Assembly: GCF_000003815.2 (NCBI RefSeq)
Contig: NC_049990.1
Coordinates: 1,727,819 to 1,791,818, forward strand
DNA from: Branchiostoma floridae
Taxonomy: Eukaryota > Chordata > Leptocardii > Amphioxiformes > Branchiostomatidae
Length of the DNA stretch: 64,000 nucleotides
Direction: 5' to 3'
Shown: in pieces, positions 12,666-27,600 of the stretch
Layout: every line of letters begins with the position of its first letter
How positions within the stretch are numbered: the stretch's first letter is position 1
The notes under the pieces: model-generated
What the model saw: the letters and a program-made list of their open reading frames with translations, nothing else
What the model was told of the DNA's origin: nothing
Databases searched by the model: none
Program-made: the position numbers and the translations under genes

Positions 12666-15600
12666 ATGTGCTGTGTGTTCAAGTTAGGTTCTGCAGGGCC
12701 AGGATACTGAAACACACCATTTTTTTCTCAGGCCTAGCCCCTATTACATCACACCCGCATGTGCTATGGTTCAGCTGCCAGGCCCTGTACAGTACTGGGG
12801 AGCAGGTGCCAGACTTACACTGGATATATTTATAAATAGTTTAGCAAGTCCAGCAGACCACATCATAAACCACCGACCTTAACCCACAAGGGGCCCTGTA
12901 CTGTACTGAAGGAGATTTAAAAAAAAAAAATCACGGGTCTTAGTGGCAAGTGTGCAGATGTTGACACACTGGCAACACCAAATCTGTAGGTGTTTTTTGG
13001 CACCTGTAGACAGATTAGCCGTGAGGCTCGGTGGGCGTCACTCCATCGTCATGGGGGCAGGGGCATGGTGAGTATCAAACCCAGGACCTACTGATTCTGA
13101 TTCCAACGCTCTAACCGTTGCGCCACACAGACACCCACTGTAGAAGATAAAGGGCTCAAAATCAGTTGTTGATGCGGTCTAGTACTCTGACTAGTAGTTT
13201 ACAGAAATGCAATATGCCCATTCCATCAGCATCATTCGGTGTGTCTTATATGTAGAAGATTAGATCAATTAAAATCAATTGTGGAGGTGAACATGCCAAA
13301 AACCAAGAAATTAAATTATTATTGCCATATTTGTGATTTCACATTACAAATGATCACACCAGGCCAGCCCTCAGTACTACAGTGGAAGCCAGTTAATTGC
13401 ACGTCAGATAAACGCATACTTCGGTCAATTGCACGGAATCCCCGAATCCCGTGGCGGTGCGGTCCGACTGGGTAACTTCGCATTATCGCACACGCCGGAT
13501 AATTGCACGAAATTCGCTGGCAAATTGGGCGTGCAATTAAGCGGCTTCCACTGTAGTAGATACATCTGAAGATAAATGTTGTCCTCTTAAGAGATTTGCG
13601 CTCCTTGGGTCTCCCAAATCCCCTTGTCTGTCATACTGAACATCACCAGGTGCTTAATACCTGCACCGGGTGGGAGGACTTAATACCGGAGGTCAGGCTT
13701 TTTAGCTAGGATTTTATCATAGGGGGTCCAAATTTCTTGGTGAGTCACGCAAACTGCAGCAAAGTGATATCATCATCATCATCACTGGATTTTTGAGACC
13801 CTTATAATTAGTTTCCCATATCTCCCTTAGTCCATTCCTTTTCTTTCATTTCCTTTCTGGAATAACCACATCAACTTATAAAACAGGAACGCAGTCATGG
13901 AAAGTGTATATCAGTCATTTTATGAAAGTCTCCCCTACTCTACAACTTCTCAATTTTCCTTTCCTTTCTTCCCATTTTGCTTCCATATCCTTTGAAATAG
14001 CCAGATCAACTATAACAGAAAGAAGATTTTATGATCATAACTCCACAGTCTATAGCCACCCAGACGCAATGCAAAAGTGCACCTCAGTTGTTTCTGCAGC
14101 TGACAATATCCCCTACAATAATATAGTTCCCCAATGTCTCTTCCTTCCTTTCTTTTTTCTTCCATTTCCTTTCTGAAATAACTACAATTCATATCAACTT
14201 TTATTAAAAACAGAACAAAAAGCTATCTATCAAGTACAATTCCACAGGCATGCGGACACAGCCATAGAAAAGTGCTTGTCGTGATCAGTCCATTTCTTTA
14301 GCCGCCAGTGCCTCCTATATTACACTAAGTTGTAACAATGGTCCCCAAATTTCTCTCTCTTTATTGCCTCCTTTCTTTTCATCTTCCATTTCCTTTCTGA
14401 AATACCCACAATCCATATGAACTTTTAAAAACAGAACAAAAAGCTATCAAGTACAATTCCACCGGCATGTGGACACAGCCATAGAAAAGTGCTTGTCGTG
14501 ATCAGTCCATTTCTATAGCCACCGTTGCCCCTACAAGTTAATACTAGTAGTTTCATCAATACAGCCTGAGTTCCCTCTACACTAATAGTTTCATCAATAG
14601 AACGTCTCATGGTTTGACAAGAGTCATTATGTCTCCATCTCCAATGGGTCAGCCGAGCATCTCTCCCCTGAGGCAGGGATAACAGATAGACAGGATATGA
14701 TGTGTGTTTATAAATCATGTATGAGATGTAGTCTGGGCGGTGGGTGGGTTATACACGGCTCATTCTTCACAATTTAGACAATATTGGAGATGAACACCAT
14801 GCATTTCCTGATGATATCCTTGTTATGATGTAGAAAGGAAAAGATTACTAGTAATAAGAACAAAATAAAACATTAGATATCTACCTGAAACAAGCAGGGA
14901 AATATTAAACATACTTCTAACAGCGTGCAAAATACCCACTTGCACACTTGCACATTGCAACCACTTTTTGCTTGGTGCAACTTACTTCTAAACTCAGGTT
15001 GCACAGGGCGCAACTTTGATTTTGATTTTCGATTTTGTTGTCAATTTACTTGGAAGAAATAGATGGAACGAGGCAGCTACGTTTCATAGCAACCAAACAA
15101 GTGAATAATTGCAGATTTCTTGGCAGATGGACATTTTTGATAGTGAATTCTAGGTGGTGCAACTTGAAATTCAGTTGTGCAACCTAGCTTTTGTCCCAGG
15201 TTGCACACTGTGCAACCAGGCTCAGAAAAGTATTTTGTACTCTGCTGCTATCATGTCCTGACTCCATATCTGTCCACCAAGGCCAATAAAAATATGATGC
15301 TGTGCAAAAGAGAAGTCGTGCCATAACAATGTAAAATGCACTATGCCATCATAATTTTTATTAAGTAAATGATCATATTAGATTAGTTCACTAATGTGTA
15401 TAGCTTGCAGATGTTGGTGATACATTTTATTTGCCATGCATTGTACCTGATTCGTTGTGCAATAAACTTAACTGTAATTTATTAACTATAGATCTCTGAA
15501 GTATCTAGGACAGCCAGGAACTTACCAATTTTTTTTAACCCCGTGAACAGTTTCATCAGGTTGGTACGTCACTGAATAAAGAGACTCTTTTTACACAACC

Positions 15601-18600
15601 AATGCGTCGGTGAGAATAAAGCATTGGTTGTGTAAAAAGAGTCTCTTTATTCAATTTTTTTTAATGTCAGTCAATTGTTAAAGGCACAGCTTTTCATATG
15701 AAATGATATTAATCATGGCCAGATATTGGATGATTTAACGGTTATTTAAGGCTAGCTAGATTTTTACTGTTGTTCGATATCAGACAATGGAGCAAAAGTG
15801 GGTCAAATGAGCCATTTCATTAAATCGCTTTCAGGTGACACAATTTCAAATGAATTGTCCATTAAGTATTGATAAACTCTCTGCCCAATGGCAAAACCAA
15901 TTTTTTTAATACATTAAAAATGTTAGCCAACATAGAGGAAATGAAAAATTGTTCACAACAATTACAAAATGTAGGTCCAGGTTCAGGTCTAGACCTGATC
16001 CTCTGAATTCGAACCATACCTGTACGTATCTGCGCCTGAATTCTATGTTCCGGTACCTAAGTCTACATGCATGCTTGTGACAAACCATTCCGGCCAAAAT
16101 GGGGTAGGGAATTTCCCGAGCAGCCTCGTAATGCTTCGCCTATTGAGTCAGTGAAGTCAACCTTGCTTAAGCTTGATGTTTCTGACTTAGAGAGAAGAGA
16201 TGCTGCTACAGTTATCGCTATATATGGGCCGCTCTTCATCACCATGATGGTAACATCAGGCCCTACGAACCTGATTTAGAAAAAAAAAAAAAAAAAGGGA
16301 AACATTGTATATTGTGGTATAAAGTATTCTAGTTAAGGAACCACCAAAAGGTGGTCACATTGAACAGGTAGTCCTTATGTACAGGTATGATCGTAAATCT
16401 ATGAATGAATAAATGATGAATGAATTTATTGCTCAACAATCGCACAAGGTACAAAAGGTACAATCTATTGATATAGCCATTGATGTATGTTATATTGGAC
16501 TGCAGGTATGGGCAGTAATGCCTTAAGTAGAATTGAGAATCGATACCCACTCAGGCCTAGTAATAGAAGCACTTTAACACTTAACAGTTACGACTTCAGA
16601 CTCTGTGTTGCAAATAGGGCCAACTGACTGTGAAACTTCAATGCCAATTTTCCTTATAGTTTATCTAAATGGTTGTCAGTAATTTGCAAAATGTACATTC
16701 CAGAAAAAAAACGGATATCAACTCATGCCTTACTTCACTCAGCACTTGATAGGTACAAGGTGACAGAAATATTGTAAACTTTATGATATATTTATGTTTA
16801 TTGTTATTTTTCTCTGTATTTTTCTTGCTATATACTATCTAAATGTTGGTCAATTGTTAAGTATAGAAAAAAGAAATCAATATCCTCTCAATCCCAATAG
16901 GGGTAATGCTAGTTCACCTTTATCCACTATATCCATTCTTTTTAAAAATAAGGTATTTGGGGATATCAAGTAGAAGGACTGTCTTTTCAAACTGCAATAG
17001 TTTGAAAACAGTACAATTTGAAACCATTGTCTGGCGATTTGATATCCCTGGATACCCTGTTTATCAACACAACGGATATAGGCCACCCCACGGATAAAGG
17101 TGAACTAGCGTTACTTAAACATTACATTGACCATGTGACACAGTGTTACAAGTCAGGCCAACATAACTGTTTCACTGTCTAATTTTCTCTACATTTAGTT
17201 CAAATGTTGGTCAGTAATTCAGAAATAATCGATATCCACTCAAGCCCTTGTAATAGAAGTACTTTAACACTTTGCAGCCAGACTCGGGTGTTAATAGGAC
17301 TGACAATGCTTAAATGACAATGTTTTAGTACTAATTTTAACCTAAAAGTTACTGTTAGCTTGCTGGGCAGTTTTTCCTATCACAGTGTGACTGTGTGACT
17401 GTAGTTAATAGGGGAGGATCGATTTCCACCTAACTTCAGTCCAGTAATAGGGGTACTTTTAACACTTCACTCAAATGCATTCGTGTTAATACATGTAGCT
17501 ATATGGCCCAGGCATGTGACCACTAACTTGATTCACTTAGCTGTATTTCATGGGATTCGTAGTCTGGCATCAGTGGCCTTAGTGGTTAGAGAGAGGGAGG
17601 CCGAGGTTAGGCTTAAGCACACAGGGTCGAGAGGTCACTTAGTTTGATTTCCGCCAATGTTTGATTTGTTATTGCTCAGAAAATGTCTAACCATTTCCAA
17701 AAAGAGTTCCCATCTCATAAAAAAGGACAAAATGTGCAATAGTATTACTAGAAAAAAATGAATGTTGCAAAAACAGTCACTAAACTTTCAAAACGAATGA
17801 CCCAGATCCTAACATCTGCTTCGAGAATTAGAAATGTGTCTGCTCCAAATATCCTGAAACAGTACTATACTGATAATAGCATCATTTACTAAAACTGTCC
17901 AACCTTGCGATGGTGACGGAAATGAAAGTCGTGTGCTTCGGTGCGTTGCAATGCACTCTGGGGATCTTAATGCGCTTAATGTAGCAGTGGCTCCTTATGC
18001 CAATTTTCCGGTAAGGGTTTCATCTCCGATTCGGATGAGTGTAAATGTCACATGTGACACTCGGGGGGACCAAACCGTCAGTGTTAGAACATGTCGGTTA
18101 GGCCTAGGGAAAAAATGTTGTGTTTCCTGTTTCTTTCTAATGAAGAATAAATGTATCGACAGATTTGTAACCATTATGCACATAATTAAAGTTTGGCATT
18201 TCAATTTGAAAACATAACTTTATAAGTTTCCTTGTGCATTTCAGTTTTACTTTCAAATTGTTAAACTAAGAGTTTGGGCAAAAGTTAAAAGAATAAAGAT
18301 TTTGAAAAGAATATAATTCCTACCTATTGGCCCTAATTTTTTCAGGACTAAAACAGAAAACACACCTTTTTTCCCCTATGCCTGGCAAATTGACTTGTCA
18401 AGAATATATAACTTTATGCCTGCTCCAAGTAGATGTTGGGGTGGAGGATCATATTCAACTCCAATTGAAGCAAATAACGAGTGAAAGGAAAAATATGATT
18501 AACATTCAGTCATTTCTACTGGCAAACTTCAGAGTTTGCATGAAGACAGGATTTAAAATGCCATTGTTGGAGTCGGATACTCTGCCAAATAGATTCCCTT

Positions 18601-21600
18601 TTTTTTTTAATAAAAGTTTGTACTGTTGAAAATTGGACTTACTGTTTTGAGTATTGGCCAATTTTTGCAATTTTTCACCAACAATTATTTAGGTTCAGGT
18701 TCAGGCCTGGACCTGGGCTGTCCTCTGGACCTGAACCCTACCCATACCTGAATTCACACTTACTGTAAATGCATTTAATTTCGTTGAGATTTAATTTCGT
18801 GCTAGCGGGAAAACAAACTTTTCGTGGTGGTTTTAATTTCGCGGTAGCACCATGCACTGTAGTCTCTTACTGTTATGGAAAAATATTCGCGGTGGTTTTA
18901 AATTCGTGGTGAAGCGGCCGCTGCGAAAACCGCGAACATTAAACCACCGCGAAAGTTTCTGCATTTACAGTACAAGTGCATGAGTATACCCTCCCCTACA
19001 GTACATGTGTATACACAGTCCTCCCTTGGGGTCTGTAATGTTTGCTATTACAAGCAGACAGTGCACACTCCTGTATGTCAGACCCTGGTACTAATGATGC
19101 CCAATGGTGTGTGTTCTCCAACTGTGAGCTATTTCTGCAGAATGTCAGAATCTGGAAAGGGTCCAAGTTCAGGGAGTCTGTCATGATCAGCTGTTGGTAG
19201 AAGCTGGAAGTTTACCAAGAATGTTGAAGGGTTGTTAGAGGGCCATGGTTTACAGACAATTACACATCAGGGGAATTCTGTACCTGGGTCCAGTAGGTAT
19301 TTTTGTGTGAAGTTGAGTGACGGAATGATGATTTTTATGGTTTTTATTTATAAGAATTAGCTTAGACTTAGTCTGTGTAATGCAAACTCTGCTATCTGGA
19401 GCTGGTAGGCTCCTGGGTCCGGCAATGTAGGATGGGCCTAAGAAGCGCAATCAAATCAGGATAACTTAGACTTAGAGGAAAGTGTAAACATTTTGTGATT
19501 TGTCTTGAGCATTTTATTAAGATATATATCAGGTCTAATGTCTAGAGTCTGTCAGCTGTTTGTAGAGGATGGAAGTTTACCAAGAATGATGAAGGATTGT
19601 TAAAGGGCCATGGTTACTGACATTAGTGACAATCAGACAGAAGGGAATTCTGTAGTCTAGTAGTAGTAGGTATTTTTGTGTGAAGTTGAGGGAAGGAATG
19701 GTTTGTGAGTTTTATGGTTTAAGAAAAATGTGAACATTTTGTGATCTGTCAAGCATCATGATATATTAACATGTACACTTAGAAGCATTGAAGGGTTTTG
19801 ATCATATGGGTTTGTAGTCTAGTTGGGTTTGTAGTCTAGTTGAAGGGGTCCAAGTTCTGGGATTCTGTCAGCTGTTTTTAGAGGCTGGAAGTTTTCCAAG
19901 AATGGTGAGAGGTTGTCACTTTAAATGTTAGAGGGTCGTGGTTACAGACAATTACACATAGGGGAAATTCTGTACTTGCAGGTATTTTTGTGTGAAGTTG
20001 AGTGATGAAATGGTTCGTGATTTTTATGGTTTTCATTAAGGATTAGCCTTAAGAAAATGTGAACATTTTGTGATATGTCAAGCATCGTAATAATACAGCA
20101 GAAGCCGCTTAATTGCACGGCATATTTGCCAGTGAAATTCGTGCAATTGTCCGGCTGGTGCAATAATGCGAAGTTATCTAGCTGGACCGTATCGGTTTGG
20201 GATTTTGGGATTCCGTGCAGCTAACAGAAGTGTGCGTTAATCCGTTGTGCAATTTACTGGCTTCTACTGTACTTAGAAGCAGTAAGGTTGTCAATATGGG
20301 TTGACAGCTGAGGATAAAAGGCTGCTACATGGTCGTAGCTTTGTAGGTTAGTAGATTTGTAATTCTGGTCGGCTTGGAGGTTAGGCAATAGAATACATTT
20401 TACTTTCTGCATGTCATGAGTATGAGCTTGAATGAAAGTCATATTTCTATTATTATAGTGAAAGAAAGAGAAATACATGCCGTTGATGGGATTTTTTTTC
20501 TATGAAATTCTGTCACTTTTGATCTTGTTGCTTTGTACAATTTTATCTTTTTAAAATGTCCACTTTTATCAAAGATTGCCCATACTGTTGGGCAGTTGTA
20601 TATATCCGATGGTTTATGAAAAATGTAATTTGAAATTGTTGGAGATCTGGAATATAAAAAGTTGACTGTGACAAGACTCTAGAGTAGTGAAGACTGTTTA
20701 TTATTCTACTGTGGAACCACCAACATTCCTAGTGGGAACAGCTAACACAGTTAACATTGAACGCCTTTCCCAGTGACACCAGTGGTTACAACATTACCAT
20801 GCAGCTGGTGTAGCATCTGTCTGGGGCATGTCTGTATCAATATCAGCTGGGCACTAAGAGTAAGAAACTCGCATGGGTGGAAAGAGGGCTGTATAAAGTT
20901 GAATATGTGGATGAATGAAAGGCATTCATTTTGATTGTTACCCCTTCAAATTTTCAAAGAGGGAAGAAAAAGAAATAAAATCTAGTATGTATTTCCATGA
21001 ATGTGGCATTGCCTGTCTGTAACAATCTCAGCTGGTCCCTAAGATACCTGTGTAGGAAGAAGGCTGTATTAAGGTGATTATATGTATGTGTATGTGTCAC
21101 ACAGACAGTCTGAAAAGCATTTCATTTGGTAATACCTTTTTAAAAAAAAAAAGATGAAAAAATAGAATTTTATGTGGCACAGTATGGGTTGGGATTTTGT
21201 GCGCGTTAAAAATTTGCGCGTTAAAACTTGCGCGTTAAAAACCTGCGCGTTAAAACATGCAAATTAGCTGATTCCCTCGGGATTTGAAAACTTTTTTGCC
21301 ATTTTTAACTTAAAAGCTTGAAGATGATAACACAAAATGAAATTAAGTATCATATTGTTGCATTCTAGAGTACAATATCCCTTTCTGTAAATATTCCAGG
21401 AGTTTTATAGTGATTTTTAAATGTTAAGATTTAACGCGCAACAAAGGTTGACATTTGCATGTGAAACAATCTGCTTGAGAAAAGACGAAATGAAGCTTGT
21501 AGAATGTAAAAAAAAGCCTCAAGCAGTTATATTTTACAACACAAAGCCTCATATTAGTAATTTTTCCATGTATTTGTGTCAAATTCAAGTGATTTTGAAA

Positions 21601-24600
21601 TCTTCTGGATATGCAAATTAACCTATTCCCAAGGGACCAAAAAAATGAGGGGCTTTTCAAACCAAAAATTCAGGTAGCAGAGGGAAAATCATATAATGGG
21701 GTCACATTTTTCTGACTAAGAATTTATCAATGCACAACTTAATTTTTTAACGCGCAGATTTTTAACGCGCGCGCAGATTTTTAACGCGCAGAAAACCCGT
21801 TCCCCACAGAATAAGTCTTGGAAATGTCTGTACCAATCTCAGCTAGTCCCTAAGAGTAAGAAACCAGCTGCAGCACGGGTGGAAAGAGGGCTGTATAAAG
21901 TTGATTACATGTATGTGGGTGTCTCAAAAGCATGCTGACTTTCACCGTCTTCAAAAAGGCAAGAAAAAATGATATTTCTATGCATGTGGCATGGCATGCC
22001 TATACCAATATCAGCTGGGCCCTAAGAGTAAGATACCTGTGTCTAGTAAGAAGGCTGTATAAAGTTGAATATGTGGATGAATGAAAGGCATTCATTTTAC
22101 TGTCACCTCTTCAAAAAGGGAAGGAAAAATAAATAAAATCTAGAATCTGATGTATTTCCATGAATGTGGCATGATCTGTCTGTACCAATCCCAGCTGGTC
22201 CCTAAGATACCTGGGTAGAAAGAAGGCTGTTTTAAGTTGATATGTCGATGTGTCGCACAGACAGTCTGAAAAGCTAGGTAATACCTCTCAAAAAAAAAAA
22301 TTATCTTATTCACATGGCACAGCATAAGTCTTGGAAATGTCAGTAACGATCACAGTGCTTGCTTGTCGCTAAGAAAACTGTCTTGTAAAGCACATTTCCC
22401 AAAGACGCAACACGGATGTCAATGTCGTGATTCAAACCCAGGATCATACGTTATACCCTCTATATATAGGGGTCTGAGCCAAACACCACATATAGCTAAC
22501 CATTACACCAATTATACACATAATACTGTGTACACATAAATTATTTGCCGCTTGAAGTATGGTCGTAAACTCAAAATGATACAACAGCAAAGGGGGTCCT
22601 AGAAAAAGGGGCAGACATTAAGGTGAAAGTATTTAGTTTTAATGATTCAATTTCAATTCAGTTATACATTTATAGCATTTCCTCTCTGTGAACCACAAAA
22701 TAGAATTGCTGATGCCTGCTCATAATTATGCAAGACGTTATTCCAGATCAAAAGACACATTTGGTTTTGTCACGGTGCCTGTTCCAATTTATTGCTTTTC
22801 TTAGCAATAACATATTATATAAGACATTTTCCACTGACAGCTTTAGTGTAGTAGAAGACATTTAACTCAGGCCAAGGAAATAAAATGTTGTGTTTCCTGT
22901 TTCCCTACCCACCCTAGAAAAACCTTCCGACCTTAGCCTTTTTCGGGTTGGCAGTCGAGTTACATAGCTTCCAGTTAGAATTTTAATATCGCTTGCTTCC
23001 TATTGAAGTAAAAACACTGCTTGTCCCATCTAATGAAGGATAAGTGTATCTATTATGTAATAAATTAAAGTTTGACATTGAAAGACAGGTGTCCTCATGC
23101 ATTTCAGTTTCAATGTTCAACTATATAATAAATTTGTAGTGTGTCTCACTAGAGTTTTGATTAGCCTAAAAAAAACTACAAAAAAAATCTCTATCTGCCA
23201 ACCCTATTTTTTTTAGGACTGAAACAAGAAACACAATATTTTTTCAGAAGGCCTCACTTGTTGAGTTTGGAAAGTTCAGAAATTGATCGTCAAGTAGAAT
23301 TTATCTTCACGTATTTCATGCAATATAAACTATATTATAAGTCTAGATCTTCAATATGTAAGAGTAATGAGTCGGTACAAATTCAATTTGAGTCCAAATG
23401 TTACTAGAAATTAGTTTTCAAGTCTCAATTGGTGAAACAACTCCGAGTGATTCATCATCATAATAGTTAGATATATAAGGTTTCAGTTGAGATATATAAG
23501 GTATAAAGGAGAATTTATATTCAGATTCAAGTTTCTCTCACATCACTCTGTTTTCATTATTGTCCTCTGATCTTATATACTCCTACATTTTTGTTCAGAA
23601 AGTTTGACTGAGAAGAAAACATGATTATGCTGTTTTAGGGGAGACTCTAGCTTTCCTTACAGTACTCTTTTTTTCATCATTTCCCTCTCCCTACATTTTC
23701 TGGAAAAATGAACTGTAACTCCCAACACAAAAATTGGACTTGGCAAAATTTTGATGAACTTTCAAGTTACATTTTAGTTTAGTTTTAAAATTTTATTATA
23801 AGAACCACTAGGAAAGAAGACATCAGTAGCCTAAATCACTGTTGGAGGGAAGACTGAATGGCCTGTATCCTTGAGCTGATCTTCGTGTTAGCCGGGCGAG
23901 GTTGTAACGATGTCCGAGGCGTTGTCGTTTCTGACGATGTGCTTCCAGAAACCTGATCATGTTCCTCTGTCGTACTGGGGGGCGGTTGATGGGATGCCAG
24001 TACAGACGTTGTTGGTGTGGGATGGGGAATGTTAACGTTGCTTGGAGCTCCTCTTGTGCTAGGGTTGAGTCGTTGGTGCCCTGAAACATCCTGTTAGAGA
24101 ACAAAGTGGAAAACAGTTAGCTTTTTGCAATACAGTAGAAGCAAGTTAATTGCACATCGGATTAACGCACACTTCTTTTAACTGCACGGAATCCCCAAAT
24201 CCCAAACAGGTGCAATTCAGCAAGGTAACTTTGCATTATTGCACAATCCGGATAATTGCACGAAATTCACTGGCAAATAGGCTGTGCAATTAAGCGGCTT
24301 CTACTGTATTAGATTTTAATTATCATAAGTTATTTACAATAGAAAAGAAATCGTTAGAGGCAGATCAGAGATGCAAGTCCCAATGTCATCAACCTAGAAT
24401 AGAAACTCATGAATGTTCTCACTAAAATATAATAAAACTCAGTTGCATTACAGGATTCTTTTCATAACTATCCAACAAATCTTGGACTTTGATTTGACAT
24501 GTAGGGTTTAAAAATTTGACAAATGGTTTGATGTAACATAACCAGCTGCTGCATACCTACAGACACAAGTGAGATGCAATCATAGTTAACCAATACATGG

Positions 24601-27600
24601 ATGCAGAACTTGATACCTTTTGTGGCTGTTTGCTTGTCGTGCCTCTGCCCTCATTGTCAGTTTTGCACGTCTGTGGTTTCTGGAACGTTGGTCGTGGCAG
24701 CAGCATTGGCTTTGAACTTGGTTTTGGTCTTGTTATTGCTGGCCGGAGTGCATGTCTGGAATCTTTCCCTTGAGGGTTGAATTTATTACTCTGTTGGTCA
24801 ACTTTCTTTTGCTGATTGTCAGTCACTGTCGGTCCGCCCTTAAAGATGTTGCTTGGGACTGCTTGGTCGTCATCTTTCTTCCTACTTGCAGTTGAACTTG
24901 AAGGTGGTGGTGGAGGCGGCTGGGAGGGTGGTAGACACTTAGCCAAGCTGGTGTGGCGAGAAAGTTTGTGTCCGCTTGGAGTTGAACTGAAACGGTTTTG
25001 CTGTCCAGCTATGGTCCTTTGGGTCTGATCACTTCTTGTGGATTCCTTGCTAGGATTGCTTAGCCTGAAATTATCACTCCTCGCGCCTTGTTTTATTGCT
25101 GATGTTGGCGCAGCAACGGGTTTGTGTACATGTACGTGTCCAAAAGATGCTGCCTTAGAGCTCAGGTTGGTTTGAGGAATTCGATGTATCCCAGGACCAA
25201 CCGTTGGCCTTGGTGGTAGTGATGACTTACTTGCTTTTGCCCCCTTGTGTGTGTCAGTGTTGCTCTGAGTTGGTCCCTTGCTTTTGACAGACAGAGGTGG
25301 AGGTGGTCGCGAAGGCGGTTTTGTTGATGCCGCCCTGATTGGCAGGCCTTTACGAGGGTTGAACTGGTTGTGCTGTTGGACAAAAGTCCGGTTTAGACTA
25401 GCTCCTGCACCTCTATTTATGTTGCCTGCTTGTACAAGTACTGTCCTACCACTAGCTGCTCGTGGTGGGGGCGGTCTTGTTGGCGGTTTGGACATTCTGT
25501 ACACCCTCCCTGTTCCTTGCGCCGCCCCCCTCCCCCTTGCACCTGCTGCATTGGTCCTTGAGCTAAAAGCAGCTGCAGACCTTTGGGGTGAAGAAACGTT
25601 CTTCCTTGCCCTTCTCCTGCGTCTTACCACTAGAACGATGGCCAAGATGATGAGGATGACAAAAAAGATGCCCAGAACGGCCGAGGTGGCGTTGTCACAA
25701 GTCAGATCGTCAGGATCGATATCTATGAGATGTTTTCCGTAAAACTTACCAGGCGAGTCGCAGATTATTTGGTAGGAGAGGTAGTTATCAGGATATGTGA
25801 CGGACACGTTCATCTTTTGTCTAAAGGGAGCCATGTCGCAGTCACAATGCCAGGGGTTGTTGTCAATGAGCGACCCCCAGTGGACGGAAGAAAGGACCTT
25901 GTACGCTTCCGACGAGAGCGTAGTCATCTGGTTTTTTGTAATCCTCAGCTCGTATATTTCAACTTTCGAGAGAGCCTCGGTAGGAAACTCCCAGAGGTTG
26001 TTGTAATCCAGAAACAGGTATTGTATCTCGTCTATACCGCCGAACGTGTTAGGGTAAAGCTGAGAGATCTGGTTGTCTTGAAGGCGAATTGTTTGGAGGT
26101 TGCTTAGACCGAAGAAAACTGAGTCAGGCAGCTCTGTTATAAGGTTACCAAAAAGATGGAGCCTGTTTAGTTTATCGAGGCCTCTAAATGCCTTTGGAGC
26201 GATGTAGGAGATCTTGTTGGTGTCCAGAAAGAGGGCTACGAGATTGGGTTGGTTCCAGAACGCGTCGTCAGGAATCTGCCAGATGCTGTTGTTGTAGAGG
26301 AATAAGTTGGCGAGCGAGGGAAACTGCATGTCGACGGTCGGAATCTCAGTGAGCTTGTTGTTGCCTAGGAACAGGTAGTTGAGGCTGGGGAGGTTTACGA
26401 ACGCGTCCGGAGAAATCGAGTGGATGGCGTTGTTCCCCAGACTGAGGGATTCGAGTTTCGGGAGGTCGGTCACGGCGAACGACTGAACGTTTTCGATGCG
26501 GTTGTGGGAGAGGTAGAGCGACTGGAGTTCGTTCAACCCGTGGAAGAGGCCTTGTGGTACGGAGGACAGATGGTTGCTGCTCAGGTAAAGCACCAGCAGG
26601 TGAGGTACAGGTGTGAAGGTGCCCACCTGGATGGTGCGGATGATGTTGTCATACAGGTACAGCTCCTCCAGCTTTGTATACCTGATGAGGATGGAGATGA
26701 TTGTGGGTATTAGTATGTTATCAAGTGTATGATAAATCATCACACTTGTACAAGATCATAAATAGTACAGTAACTGTTAATAAAAGGCTGTGCTATCATA
26801 TTGAGAATGGGGGAGGGGGAGTTATTTACATTTTATTTGTGATAAAAAGTTGCTTTAGATTTTGTCGTAACAAAAAAATTTAACTTTCAGTGACTGTTAG
26901 TGTTACCAAAAAGGGAGAATCTAAAAGTCTCCCTCTGGCTCAAAAATCGAATTTTGTTTTCGTGAAGATAAAAGGGTCCAGGTCATAGTTGAGGGTGTGT
27001 TGCCAGTCAACAAGAAAGATGATTATTATGTTATCTGAAGACAATTCTTAAAGGAAAGCTACTGTGAGAAATCTCTCTGACCCAAGGCAGAGATGCAGTT
27101 TTCTTGTAGACGGAAGGTGGTCATGGTCGTGGGCATGTTGCGGGAAACGTTTCGGAGGTTCTTGCCGTAACAAGAAGAATTACTTTCTTGTAGGAATCTT
27201 TATCAATAAATGGACAATACGTAAAGGAGATGTACCTTGAGAAATCCCTCTGACCCAAGGCGGAGATGCTGTTTTCCTGAAGACGGAAGGTGGTCATGGT
27301 CTCGGGCATGTTGTGGGGCACGTTTCGGAGGTTCTTGCCGTAACAGGTGCAAGCTGAGGAGCAGTCACCTTCGCAGGGGGGAGCGGCACAAGCCTCCTTC
27401 AAGACAACCAGGAGGAGAAGCAGCGTCTTCAGCTTGGTGTCCATTATGTCTAAGAAACAAGGAAGAAAGACAGTACAATTTGGATACGATCCGTATGAGA
27501 TAGTGATTTGACAATTTGTTCAACTGGTTTTTTTTTCAATTACACATGTATAAGTATTTAATGTATTGAATCGTTTACAACGATTAAGAGTGATGGATGT

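Noticed and set aside
23823..24104. Arg-rich open frame at the end of the LRR gene
   Set aside because: It is out of phase with the splice from exon 2; the in-phase frame ending at 23836 is used instead.
24816..25028. Plus-strand frames opposite the LRR gene (also 25278-25742, 25730-26107, 26420-26713)
   Set aside because: These are complements of the LRR and proline-rich coding exon.
26682..26743. Methionine at 26743 as the start of the LRR protein
   Set aside because: The acceptor at 26681 and the upstream signal-peptide exon show that this stretch is intron.
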